64,000 nt of DNA, taken from Ptychodera flava (lineage: Eukaryota > Hemichordata > Enteropneusta > Ptychoderidae). A program made the translations under genes and the position numbers. The stretch is taken from positions 62,001 through 126,000 of the forward strand of contig NW_027248395.1 in assembly GCF_041260155.1 (NCBI RefSeq), read 5' to 3'. The stretch's first letter is position 1, and the number at the start of each line of letters is the position of its first letter. The notes beneath the pieces are model-generated. The model saw only the letters and a program-made list of their open reading frames with translations, made no database searches and was not told the origin of the DNA. Of this stretch, positions 34,911-46,674 are shown piece after piece.

Positions 34911-35850
34911 TGAAAACATGTAACTTGTTATGAACATAAAAGTCATCAGCACAGCTATCAATATCTGAAAATGGTACTTTCTTCTGCTGACCTGAATGCT
35001 ATTATTTTCCTGTACTTATCATTATCAGTCTTCTACCAGTACCTGTAAACAACATATTTACACAAGACATTTACTTGGTCATTTGTTTTATTGTAAACAT
35101 TGTATTTAAAATACAAGCTAGCATGTAAATGTATACAGAATTATTTATCTAGACATCCCATTCCCCAGTACAGCTGTACTGTAATTACAGAATGAATAAA
35201 GTGTCACTTTATGTGTCGCATGTAAACACCATGTGAGATAAATCTGACAAATCAAATGTGCAAATAATGCAGCAATTCGAAAAAGCAAGGTAGAAAAAAA
35301 AACAGTAGCAGTGATTCCACTGAACAAATTTTGTCGTTAAAGTGTACCTAGTCTCTTGTAGTTATTCATTTCAGACTGAGTACAGGGAACTTGAAATATG
35401 TAACTGTTTTGCCCATCCAGTGTTTCATTGCTATTCAGATATGCCTGAAGTAATGATTCTCGCTGAAAACAACTCCATAAATCGACTGTGAAAAAGGTCA
35501 CAGTTCGCAGTGATAAGCATAGTGATATTGCAACATTTCTTGGTGTTCAACTTTCAGTATTTATCATACCACAACAATGTGATTTAAGTGTTTTTAAATG
35601 TTTCTTCTTACAAATGCTTTCTTTGCATATCTTTCCACAATTTCTATGGCACTGTTTTTGAAAGAAGACTCAAATGTCATTGCTATGACAGAACCAAGGA
35701 TATATTGTAAATAGAAATATCAAAAGTTTTGTACAAATGAATGTGTTGTGTGCAATGAAAAAAGATGACAGTGACAAATGTTAAAGTCTATGATTTGTAT
35801 GAGTGTCCTTGGCAAACGGCAGTGGAAAATGTATGCTGTTGTAGTTGTGT

Positions 35851-37631
35851 TTACTTTTCCTTGAACCCAATGTAATCTTCACCGTCTCCTTTTGGGTACT
35901 TGTTTCTTATGGCAGTGACAACACAAGATGGGACAACCTTTCTCACACCTTGACCAAGACGTTGCCAGGAGTGTCCCCATGCAATAAACTGTCTGTATGC
36001 AGCCAAACGATACTGCCTGTTAAAAAAACAAAGATAGGAAATATTAATGAATATCACATTGATTTAAACTGTGACAAATAACTCTCTAGTCAAACCCTGG
36101 TCTAAATTAAAAATCACAAGTGCAGGGTAGGTACTACATGGATAAGTGACATCAAAAATTGCTGTATTGCTAAATGGACATTTAATACGGACATTTATTA
36201 CCATAAAAAATGTAATTCAAATGAAACAGCTCATAATTTTTACCAACAAAATCCTACTGTGTTTAACCACTAGATTATGACTGTAAATGCCGACATAGAG
36301 GATGTGTTTCAGATTTCGGTTTCACAAGACAAAGAGAGTAAAAATATTAACAGAAATATATCCATCGTCCTACTCTCTCACTCTCTTAAAATTATGTAAT
36401 TTTGAGCCCAGTCATAATTCAAGCAATTCCACCTAGTGCAATGTGCAAACAAACCCACTTCTCTACAATTAGAGCTGCTGACATGGGAGGAGCCCTCTGA
36501 CCCACTTCAACAAGTAAGTCGGCGGTTGCCCTGCACCCCAACAATCAATTCAAAGCAATCGTTTATGAATAATATGATAAACCATTGGCAATCCCACTAC
36601 ATTAACATCCATGAAGAACGAGTTCTTTGAGTATGGACTCGGCACAGAGGTCCATGGTTTGAGAGGGACCGTGGTTTGACTTTGAGTAGGGAAATGCTGT
36701 GTGGGTTCCAATAGAGACATGGTAGAACCACATTTGGTAATCATGCTTCACATTATTAACGTGCAGCTGGAAACACCTAACCCTACATTCTATACATTGT
36801 CATGATTGTGCTTATACCTCATGGCATGTAGTCGACCGACGAAAGCCAGGCACTAGTTGTCGGCATAAATTGTTCGAGTCAAAGACTTTGACTTATCTCA
36901 TTCAAAATGTTTTGAACAAGGTCGTGCAAGCATTTGGTTTGCTTTGATCATGGACCGTGGACGTCGCGTCATCACGCCATGTCAATCATGTTTTGATCAA
37001 GTATAGAGTCGCACTGACCAATGTCAGCGTCCACTGATCTGCATCGGCCGACTTACTGTATTTATTGACAACAACGAACACTTGAATCAATTAATCCGAA
37101 GGTTTATACACTGGCTTTACAACTTACACGGGTCCCGTCCGATGAAACTAAGATGAAACAATGTGGGCTAAACAACGGTCTACACGGCTAGAGAGAACGC
37201 GCAACTTACTTGTTTGACAGGGTTTCACTTTCAACAGTGTCGGTATGTCGACGCTTCCGGTTAAGTTCTTGTCGAATAAACGCAGTTCCAAGGACAGCAG
37301 GGTGAAGACACACTACTTTGAAATCGACGTGTTCTGTAATGCATGAGTTTGGTTCAAGTTCTGGTCTACTTTGTAGAAAGTCACACTTTTGACAGCAAAT
37401 GCATTCCACTTGCGAAGCCATTGCACTGCATTTGCCACACGAACACCAGTTGTCGCTACCTTCAAGTTCAGCGTGGTTCTCTTCCGAATCGAAAGAGTGT
37501 ATGCTGTCGTCACCTTCCGACTCTGTAGATGTGTCAATGTATTCGTCGGACAAATCTGGTTCGAAGTCATGGAATTCGCAATCGCTGAATTCAGGTTCGA
37601 AATTGTAGGGTTGAAGGCCGGGTGCTTCCAT
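35851..37631 (-). CDS. P2X7 cytoplasmic-ballast-domain protein, Kolobok passenger gene (two exons)
   Basis: Exon 1 runs 37631-37210 and exon 2 runs 36016-35851 on the minus strand. The donor AAACAA|GTAAGT and acceptor TTTGTTTTTTTAACAG|G join a Lys codon exactly (2+1), giving 195 residues with no stop; an alternative upstream Met at 37670 would give 208. The N-terminal third is acidic with repeated FEPEFSD/FEPDLSDE motifs. Then come SDNWCSCGKCSAM, ECICCQKC and SCITEHVDF. Exon 2 adds YRLAAYRQFIAWG, VPSCVVTAIRNKYP and YIGFKEK. The W-C-x-C-G-x-C, CC, CIT, AYR, PSC, IR-x-x-(Y/F)P and GFK landmarks match the C-terminal ballast of vertebrate P2X7, where cysteines bind zinc and the domain binds guanine nucleotide. 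There are no membrane segments or channel domain. Its role in the element is unknown. Confidence 0.85.
36017..37209 (-). other. Intron of the P2X7-ballast-like gene
   Basis: GT at 37209-37208 and AG at 36018-36017 on the minus strand, with a T-rich tract before the AG. 1,193 bp, no long open frame on either strand that I would call. Confidence 0.7.
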
Positions 37632-37928
37632 CGTGGTGTGCTTGTATCTCAATGTAAACCAACGGCACATAAGACCCCCTAGCGATACCCCCTAACTTCC
37701 TCAGCCCAACACGAAAACTTTACGTCATCAAAGTTGAAGCCTCGCGGAGGCATTCCGATAGGTGGCGCTTCCTTACAGCGAAAATGGCGTCATACACAAC
37801 ATAAAATAAAAACTTAATTTCTCGGACAATAAACAATAATTTTTTCATTTTTTCAACATGAATGTTACAAATATAATCTTCTTCAACTTTTAAAGGCAGG
37901 TTAATATTTGGGTGGACCATCCCTTTAA

Positions 37929-40282
37929 AGGTTATAACAAGAAATTTACAGTAATTTCTCTATCAACAAACATTTTGTGACACAAAAGGTTGGGATGTCT
38001 GTTACCTTTGCCACAAGATTACTATGAATGTAGGATATTGATCTATGTTCCATACCAGGCATGGTGGCCATGGAAACCAGCGGTTCTTCTGAGAACAGCC
38101 AGGATGTTATTGCTTACATAATGTTCCCCTTTGCTTTATTCTGACTTTCACGTTCTCGACATAAATGGAATGGTTGATGTTGTGTTCGTCAGGGACCCAT
38201 TAAAATCAAAAGCTACCATTTCACCAACAAGTTCATGTACCTGTCACTTGTTGTCATGGACATGCATAAGGAGACACTTTTGACTCAAGTCTGTCGGGGA
38301 TTTTTGACCACCTAATTTAATGTGAACTCACAAACACTCAATGCTTTAAAGATTTGCAGCCTCAAAAATGGTACAGATAGTCTGAGATCAAAAGCCATAA
38401 AATGATACTACCGCCTTTGTTAGTGTAGCCTCCAAAGGAACACACCTCACCATGGTGACATGATAGCAGTTATAACATTTAAGACTGAGTGGGAGGAAAT
38501 GTTATCTGCTGGGTGGGCAAATGGAAACGCTTGACACAAATACGGCCAGGTATTTACGGAGGTGTTAAGAGGTGATTCCGGTATTAAGATAAGCTACTGG
38601 CTGAACTGCAAAAACAAAATATTGATTTACGGTAGTTTGCTTCGGGTTCCACACACCTGGCTCTCATCCTTGCCAGTTATATAACCAGAGAAAGTGATAC
38701 ACATTGCCTCCTAGTAGCAAAAAGTTGACTTCGAGGTCAGAGGAGTGATTTTATGTGTTGTTTTATAGATGAGATGTGGACAATTAGTGCCAGATAGACT
38801 CCGTCATGTGATGTTCCTAAATAGTCCAATCAATATAGCAAATATTTATAATCAAGACCAATGTGAATTGCACGTGTTGAGGCATATTTTAATCTTGATG
38901 TGCTGAAGTCATAATGGTTATAGAAGGTTGACATAGACTAGATTGATCAGTCAATGTGTTCCAAGATTATTAGTTTAAGTGGTTTGATCGGAGAAAGCTG
39001 GCCATGTAGTTAAAGGTGTAATAGTCAGGGAGCACAGAAACTCTATGGAAGGATTGTGCTAAGCTGTTGAATTTTTTGGCAACAGTCATACATCAGTGAA
39101 CAATTACATGTGCATGAACAATAAAGTATTAATATAGGGTGGTTAGATTGCTTTTACAATGTACTCAAAGCAATTTGTCATTTTGTTTCCTATTTGTAAG
39201 CAATGCCGACAACCCTTTAGGTTATAAATTCATGATTCCTTCTCTAACGATTAATCTTTAGTCTCTAGAAGTACCGGTAGCACTGATTTGATGTGTTTTC
39301 CATGCTCTCATCTTTCTTACCTGTAATGTTCATGGAGTCAGAAACACCATCACTTCTCTTTGTATAAGGTCTTTTGATCTCAGTTACATTAATCACAAAA
39401 TATGTGTCCAAGGTTATCTATTTCCACACTCCTTGAATCAATGTGGTGACAGGACAGTTTGACCTTTAGTCCTGAAGAGCTTTTAAGTGCAGGGTGTAAT
39501 TACATTTTTGGTCAATACCTAGGGACTGGATAACAAATTTCTGAGATGGTGTGCATGATAATAATCATAGTTTGTCATGCTTGGTTGTGCTGTCAAATAT
39601 TACCTATCAAAAATGTAATGTCCACAGGAGTGATTGTTGCAATAATAATTTGACGACCAGTTACTAAATACTTTTCTTAGAACAATATTTTGCCGGGCTT
39701 TCAAAAATATTCTTCTTTCCTTTAGTTTTATTAGCTATGCTGTCAGTGACATGAAGCTTGTCTTATAGGTGGCTGTGTGGCAGTGTCCATCATCCGTCTT
39801 CAGCGTTCGTCAGTTGTTTACATTCCAAACTTCTTCAAAACAACCATTCAAATACTTTAATATTTAGAGTGTATGTTCCAAGGGATGACCTCGACAAGAT
39901 TTGTTCACATTTTGATAACACATGGAAATTTTTATTTATTGAGGCTAATTTTGCTATTTTCGTTCAAAATTTGTCTTCTCCTTGACGGCTTTTCCGACAA
40001 CTTAAATATTTTGTACAACGGTCTCTAGAGATGACTTATTCAGATATGTTTAAATTGTGATGAAATATGCAAATTTGTATGTGTAAGGCAATTTTTGACA
40101 TATTTGATCTAAAACCTTCAAAAATATTCCATTTCAAACCTGCTGGTCAGATAATATCCGCGATATAGGTCCCTGGCAATGATCTCCTGCAGATTTGTTG
40201 GAAATCGTGCGGAAATATGCAATTTGTATTTTTTGTCCCCAAGGTCACCGTCCGGGGGGACTTATTAGTCACCTTGCTTTAA
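37929..40282. other. Non-coding; decayed repeats toward the right
   Basis: No gene is supported from 37929 to 39750. From about 39760 to 40250 there are decayed units of a repeat with 'GATGAAATATGCAAATTTGT', 'GGCAATTTTTG' and 'GGCTAATTTTGCTATTTT' landmarks, which recur at 42065-42700 and 44040-44990. Confidence 0.5.
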
Positions 40283-43200
40283 AAAGACATCAATCAGTGT
40301 CATGTTTATTAATTTGTAATTACATTTTATATGAACTTTCCTATTAGAATAATACATCCACAAATACTGCGTCAAATTTGATGAAACTTGGTACAGATGT
40401 TGATCTCATACACTGTAAAAATAGCGGACGCTAGACGCGTCTTTACGCGTTCAAAATGTACATGTCGGTGTTCAAATTTGAAGGGCTAGTGTTCATATTG
40501 TTAACACTAATTTTCATAACAATTAACAATGATGTTCTAAACCTGAACACTATGTGTTAACACAATCTCCTTTAAGTGTTCAAAAACTCAGAATCACAGA
40601 AATTTTACGATACTGTGAAACAATTAACAGTCTTTAGTGTTTTTTTTACTTTACAATGGCTATATTAAATTTACTATTGCTTCACTGTCCATCAAACGTA
40701 CACGGATTTTGGTGTAACGAATTTCACACTAAGTGAAAAATATTTCCGACCTACAATTGCTGAAAGCATGTTTTTTTCTAAAAAAGGAAGTATACAAATT
40801 AATTGTACACGTTTATTACGGGTTGAAAGATTAAAAATTAGAAAAGAAAATCAGAAAACCACCATTAACGTTTTAATTTTAACATCAGGGTGCAAGATGC
40901 GTTCTACCTCTAAACACTTTGTGTTCAAGTTTGGTGTCTTTTCCTATCCCATGATGCATAAAAACGGAAGTTGCGACATTTTTCTTGTAAGCGCACCCTG
41001 AAGTCGTGATCGCGCGGAAGCAAGACCAGAAAGGGTAAGTTTCCTCTCCAAAATAGTAAAAGGTATTGGATTTCTTGAAGCATCTATATTATCATCCTTT
41101 GAAATTAATTGTATTGTACCGTTGAAATAGCTTAACTACGTGAAGAAACCTTTTTTCTTTCAGTGGCTGCTATACCAACAACAAGCTGTGACTACGCAGT
41201 GGTACTTTTGGCCATGGCCTATCGATCGATCTCACTCGGGTCAAGGGTCATCGCAACACAACTGTAGCGATAACCTTGACCTGAGCGCGATCGGTAAGCC
41301 TTGCATAGTACCGCTGCGTAATCACAGCTATAGGCACAATCGCATGTAAAACATCAGTTAAACATCGTAGAGTACACAGCATACGCGAGTTTGGCTTTTT
41401 ATTTTAATCAGTTGATGACAAGAAGCAGCAAATGTTTTGTAACAGTATTTAAAAGAGGCACTGTATATGAAAGTCTCCCCTTTTCCTTAACCTAATCAGC
41501 CCCCTTGTCTTTCATTTAAAGTTTCATCTCACCATATTACCTATTGTTGCATTATTTTCAGGATGTAAAATGTTGGATTTAACTGAATATCGAAGAGTTG
41601 TTATAGAGGTGGTACAGATAACGAAGAAGATGAGTGTACAGGTAGCTGTCTGGAAACAAGCTTGAGAACCTCAGTTCATCTCTAATGTTGATTTAAACTT
41701 CCAAGGGCCAGTAACTGAATTTTGATAAATTTCTGTATTTTTGTTCTGAATTAATCTAAGCTTCGGTAGCATGCTATAATCATCTAAATGTTGCCGGAGA
41801 ATAAGCTTTCACAGACGTGTAGTCTCCCAGACCATTCAGAGTAAAAATGTCAACTCTAAATTACTGATTATTCTAAAATTTTCACTATGAATTTTCTGTC
41901 ACTTTCTGCTTCAATTTTCCTCCCCCCTTGCATCTGATGAAGGAGACTTCATGTATTTGAAAGCTTATGCCCTTGTAACATTTAGTTGATCATAGCCTGC
42001 TACAAAACTGTACATTATTTTGTATTGTAGCTCAACACGTCTCTTGTACTTAGCAAGTGGTTTTTTGCTTTGCTGTCAGCTAAATAGGTGGATGTGTAGC
42101 GTTGTCCTCAAATTTGTACATTCAAAGGTTTTTCTTCAAAACAGCCTGTTCGAATCCTTTTATATTTGGATTACAGGTCCAAAGGGATTACCCTAATTAG
42201 ATATGTGCAAATTATGATGAAATATGCAAATTTATTTTTTGAGGCTAATTTTGCTATTTTTTTTGGCAAAAATCTTCTTCTCTTTTTCATACTTACGTCT
42301 TCAATATTTGGTAACATGTCCCTAAGAATGACCATAGTCAAATTTGTGCTAGTTGTGATGAAATATTCAAATTTGTATATTTCATGGCAATTTTTGTCAT
42401 TTTTGGTCAAAAAAATTTAAAAAAAAATCTTTTTCAAAAACTGCTAATCGAACAGCTTTGATATTTAGGACATAGATCTCTACTGATAGTCTCTTTCAGA
42501 TTGTTCAAATTATTCAGGAATTTGCAACTTTGTATTAATAGGATATTAAAGACATTTCAGACATTTTTAATACATTGAGAATTACCAGAATGTGATATAT
42601 TCAAGTCATGATGAAATCTACATTTTTTATTTTAAGGTGATTTTTACCATTTTTGGTAAAACAATTTGTATAAAAATTAATAGCAGGGTACACCAGAATT
42701 TGAAAGGTCTTTACGAATATGTTTTTAAATCTCTGAGAAGTATGTTTTTGAAATGACACCCATTTATTTCAGGGTTTATTTAAAGATATTACAAACAAAC
42801 AAACCTTTTTGTTTATGAAGGACTTTGTTGGACAAGGAAATAGGTTTACCCTGCCAACGACCCACCTTCCCCCCTTTCTGCATGTTGTGCCTTACTGTGA
42901 CACTTTGACAACTTGACATGTTGTGTTTACCATGTGAACCAGAGAAGCCTTGACTAACTTCTTTTTCTTCTAAATTTATAATTGTCTATACAAGAGGAAA
43001 TGTCTTAAAATAGCCATCTAAAAAAATGGATTATGCATTTCATATATATACATCTTTTCAACACAATAAGTATGCCACATTTTGAGCTTTTTCAGATGAT
43101 TTTTGTACATTTTAAACAAGTATGATCATAAAATGCAATCCACAATATCGTGATTTTTATTGCTTATGTTTTTGATAGAAGAGTGTTAACACTGTTGCTT

Positions 43201-44040
43201 TTTTCCTCTGACAAACTTTACATACAAAGTTGCAATGTTGACTTGCCCATTTTACAGTAAATTGTTGTATTTTACTCTAGAAATGTTTCGTGTATTTTTA
43301 GAATAAAATAATTTTACTGGATATCAATGGTCTGTAATGTTATTTCTAGGCTTGAACACCCCGTGAACGCCCAAAATTAAAGGTGTTCAACAAGCGCGCA
43401 TCATGTGTTCTAGCCTTTAACACGCTTATCATTGAACGGCGTCCATGCGTTAAAAAAGTGTTACAGCCTTTGAACGCGTAAAAGCGTTCAATTTTTTGAA
43501 CACATTTTCTGTGCAACGTGTGTTCAGATATGGAACACCATGGTGTTCAATATAATGTCTGATGAACACGTAGCGTTTAAAATCTGCACACGTGTATTCA
43601 AAAATTGAACGTTGGTTGAACATGTAGTGTTAAATTTCTGAACGTCTGGACGCGTTCAAAAAGTGTTACAAAAAGGCGTTTAATTTGTGTTCTATCCTTT
43701 AACACTCAACTTTACAGTGTAGTGTTGTAAATACTGCATCAAACTTTATGAAATGTGGTACTAGTGTTCACCTGTCAGTGTGGATAGTAAGCAAAAGTGT
43801 TTGGCAAACCTGTTGATTAATTACCAATTGACTCATTTAATGACCTTTTGTAATTAGGATGGCGGCCTATATTGGTTTTATGTTTTCGCCACAATGGAAC
43901 TCATTCTTGGCCATTGAGTCCGTCTGTATCCCAGAATTTTATCACCGACCTAATTAAGGAAGAGGACACTATTCTCTCTGAGGACTTTTAAGTAAAGTAC
44001 CCATTAACAAGTGGGGAATGTGTCATCAACGATGACTTGA
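40283..44040. repeat. Dispersed repeat unit interrupted by the 40411-43719 element
   Basis: Flanks 40283-40410 and 43720-44040 together reproduce 6350-6810. The right flank ends with the same hairpin, GTCATCAACGATGAC (44022-44036). Confidence 0.8.
40411..43719. mobile_element. Non-autonomous DNA transposon, CACTGTAAA termini, TA target duplication
   Basis: The left end CACTGTAAAAATAGCGG (40411-) and right end ACTTTACAGTG (to 43719) are inverted over CACTGTAAA. TA flanks both ends (40409-40410, 43720-43721), and the paralogue at 6484-6485 has a single TA with no insert. Both subterminal regions are packed with GTGTTCAA/GTGTTAA and complementary TTGAACAC/TTAACAC motifs (40435-40640 and 43355-43710). 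No transposase frame is visible in 3,309 bp. The interior includes a block (42065-42700) of the same repeat family found outside the element. The ends resemble TA-targeting (Tc1/mariner-like) elements, but the superfamily is not proven. Confidence 0.85.
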
Positions 44041-45176
44041 TAAGGCAATTTTTGTCACATTTAGCCAAAGGTTTCTTTTACCGAACCTCCACGTCCAATA
44101 GCTTTGATATTTGGTTCAAGAGTTCATAGAGATGATCAAAATGTGATATATTAATTGTGATGAAATCTACAACTTTGTTATTTTTTTGCAACGGCAATTT
44201 TTGCCATTTTTTGGTCAACATAATTTGTTTCTCAAAAAATATTCACTTGATAGCCTTGATATTAGGTATACAGGTTTTCTTAGGGGGTTATCTTAATTTG
44301 ACTAACTAAAAGAATCTGCAATGTTGCACTTTGGTTTTTTTTTCATTTTTGTTTTTTTCCATGTCTTATAGCTTTTATATTTGGTACACAATTTCCTAGC
44401 ATGAATATTTACATGATTCATTGAAATTATGAAGAAAACCAAAAGTGCAATTTTGTATTTTGGGGCAAAGTTTGCTATTTTTGGTCAAATGAGTCCCATG
44501 TCTTTCTTCACCTTCAAAGATACTAAAGGGTTAATTCTTAAACTCTTAACTTAAGGTTACATTTCCAACTTCTGGCAATCACATATAGTGGTGCATTTAG
44601 AAACAAGTTCAAATTTGATTTTCTGCCATTGTACACTACTTCACATTTATGTCAATTAATAAACACTAGAGATGTACATTGGATGTCGGTTCCCTGACCC
44701 CTATGTATGTAAATTATGATAAAACTTTGAAGTTTTGTGTTACTTGAGGCAATTATTACCATTTTAGTCACAAAAAAATTGTTTCTAAAATGTCTGATAG
44801 CTTAATATATTTGGTGGACATGTTCCCAGGGATGATCTCAATACGATATCTTCAAATTATGATGAAATCTGCAATTGTGTATTATCTTTTACAGCTGTTA
44901 CCATTTTTTGTCAGTTCATCCAGAATTAGCTGTCAAATATTTCCTCCTTCATCAAAACATGTGTTACAAATAGTAAGTCTCTATATAAAACAGTGAAGCG
45001 CTATCAGCGATAGGTTTGCTTGTTTAAATTTATATATTCACAAATCCATCAAAAGTCTTTGAACAACCATTAAAACAGTTGCTATCAGGTATAAACATTT
45101 AATTTTTTTCTGTAATATGTTTGCTTTGTTGTAAATTTTATATAAACAAGTAAACAATATAAATCTTATATTTCAG
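44041..45176. repeat. Decayed ~165-bp repeat units, no gene
   Basis: Recurring GTGATGAAATCTACAA, GGCAATTTTTGCCATTTTT, TTTGATATTTGG and GTCTCATAG-like landmarks, about every 160-180 bases, in the same family as 39760-40250 and 42065-42700. Too diverged to define units precisely. Confidence 0.55.
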
Positions 45177-45268
45177 GACGGCAATACACATCTACACATT
45201 GCTGCAAGATCTGGTGACATTGACAAAGTGAATGCTGCCATCAGGGCGGGAGCTGAACGTAAAAACCA
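45177..45268 (+). CDS. Candidate ankyrin-repeat exon
   Basis: Follows a good acceptor (CTTATATTTCAG|GAC). The frame reads DGNTHLHIAARSG then DIDKVNAAIRAGAE, which matches the ankyrin-repeat consensus G-x-T-x-LH-x-AA-x-x-G-...-GA for almost one complete repeat. A donor GT is available at 45269 (ACCA|GTAAAT) or at 45259 (GAAC|GTAAAA). No neighbouring repeat exon was found in the window. It could be one exon of a large ankyrin-repeat gene on the plus strand or a stranded exon copy. The gene is not identifiable. Confidence 0.5.
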
Positions 45269-46063
45269 GTAAATGAAATGTATTTTAGAGAATATTGTAA
45301 AAGAATGAAAACTTTTTTAAAAAAATAATTAAGGAGATAAAAGCGAGGATCAAAATTTTTAATGCAAATGGTTAAGATTGCTGACTATTATTAGGGATCT
45401 GCAATCTAACATTATTGTTATTGTAATGAAGATTTTTGTGTATGTACAACCTCGCGGCCAAAGGTCATAGTATCGGAAAAAAGTTAAGATTGATGGCATT
45501 GCAGATTTTAATAGGCTTGTTTTCCCTTAAATAAATGACTCTGTAACAGACATCTCTGTAACAGTATTTAAAAAGTAACTCCGTTTTACAAAATAATTTA
45601 ATTTTGGCCAAAGGAAATTTACTTTTTGATGTAAATATCTTGAGTTACTCAGAGTTTCTATGACTGCAATGTTAATCATAATCAGTATTAGTATCAGTAT
45701 CAGTATCATCAGATTACTTTTACATAAGACTACATGAGACAGCGACATGTGGCTAGTTAGTCGACAGTCAATTGAGTTGTGTAGATAACTTTCGTAGAGC
45801 TAGTAATAAATGTATTGAAAACGATATCGAGCCTCATCGTATTTCATGACAGTAAACACATCCAAATATGGCCGTTTGTCCAATTCTACGTCGCAGAAAA
45901 TGTATAAATTTGGCTTATTTTACAGTCATTGTGATGCTAAATTATTAGTGAACATACAAATCATTGTTCATCTATATGCACTTCTACTGTAGTGTAATTA
46001 GTACAGTAATTGTACGGGTTCGAGTGGGTTTACAATTCTAAACCTCACGGCTTTAGCTGGCAT
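45269..46063. other. Non-coding; short (AGTATC)n patch
   Basis: No gene supported. A small run of GTATCAGTATCAGTATCATC lies about 45691-45710. Otherwise AT-rich and unassigned. Confidence 0.4.
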
Positions 46064-46106
46064 GTTGTAAACCGCACGAGGCTGAAGGCCGAGTGCGGTT
46101 TACAAC
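46064..46106. repeat. Perfect 14-bp stem hairpin
   Basis: GTTGTAAACCGCAC (46064-46077) is exactly complementary to GTGCGGTTTACAAC (46093-46106). The 15-base spacer GAGGCTGAAGGCCGA contains a further GGC/GCC pair. Possibly a miniature fold-back element. Confidence 0.85.
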
Positions 46107-46204
46107 TTACCTACTTATACCACGAAAGAGAGAAAATTTGAAAATATCATGGCTTAGTTTTGCAGTGCTATCAGAATGATCAATTAGCATCGCGCCTTAA
46201 AACA

Positions 46205-46481
46205 TTTTGTGTCAGGTACAGCTTTCTCATTCGTGACTGCACTGATCCAGGTGCACATCAATTTGCCACGTGGTATGCTGCATGTGCATGTCACTGTGTA
46301 TCGGCCAGGCCACCAGTATGGACGCATACTCGTATATCTCCGGCACAATATATTCAAGCGAAGTGGAAAGGTTTGCTCGCAGTTTGACAACGTGATACCA
46401 CTGGATGACGGAGAGGATTTACCTAACGCAAACATGAAAGTGAAAGATTTCCTGCTCCGTGAACAGTGCACAATTGACTGA
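46205..46481 (+). CDS. Unrecognised open frame, about 90 codons, possible exon
   Basis: A frame preceded by CATTTTGTGTCAG (possible acceptor) encodes VTALIQVHINLPRGMLHVHV, then YRPGHQYGRILVYLRHNIF and VIPLDDGEDLPNANMKVKDF before a stop at 46479. The amphipathic strand-like pattern and balanced composition look protein-like. I cannot name a family. A similar piece at 46590-46674 ends YMDIIPAIRAG|GTTAGT, reminiscent of the DIDKVNAAIRAG end of the 45177 exon. Function unknown; it may be a relic. Confidence 0.3.
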
Positions 46482-46674
46482 AATACAAGAATCTCGCGTA
46501 CTTCAAAATACACGCAAGTCTACCTGGTCAGGCGTGTCAGTTTGGGATGCATGGGGACGTACCTGAAGCCAAAAACTTAGAACAACTGAAGTTCAAAGCA
46601 GCGAAGTGTTCAGGAGCCGACCAAATTTGTGGATGTATCGAATATATGGATATTATACCGGCCATTAGGGCAGG

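Larger units (their letters stand above)
29248..37928 (+). mobile_element. Kolobok-superfamily DNA transposon carrying a P2X7-ballast passenger gene
   Basis: TTAA target duplications lie at 29248-29251 and 37925-37928. The 8,673-bp interior begins AGGGATGGTCCACCCAAA (29252) and ends with its exact complement (to 37924). TTAA targets, AGGG-type ends and a THAP-type transposase are the marks of Kolobok. The plus strand encodes the transposase in at least four exons from the left end. The minus strand encodes a two-exon P2X7-ballast-like protein from the right end. The two genes converge, with stops at 34861 and 35851. A related, internally deleted copy lies at 51650-55226. Confidence 0.9.

Noticed and set aside
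37206..37208. Stop codon TAA ending the 37670-37206 frame as the end of the P2X7-like protein
   Set aside because: The TAA lies within a consensus donor (AA|GTAAGT), and exon 2 continues the domain in phase, so it is intronic.
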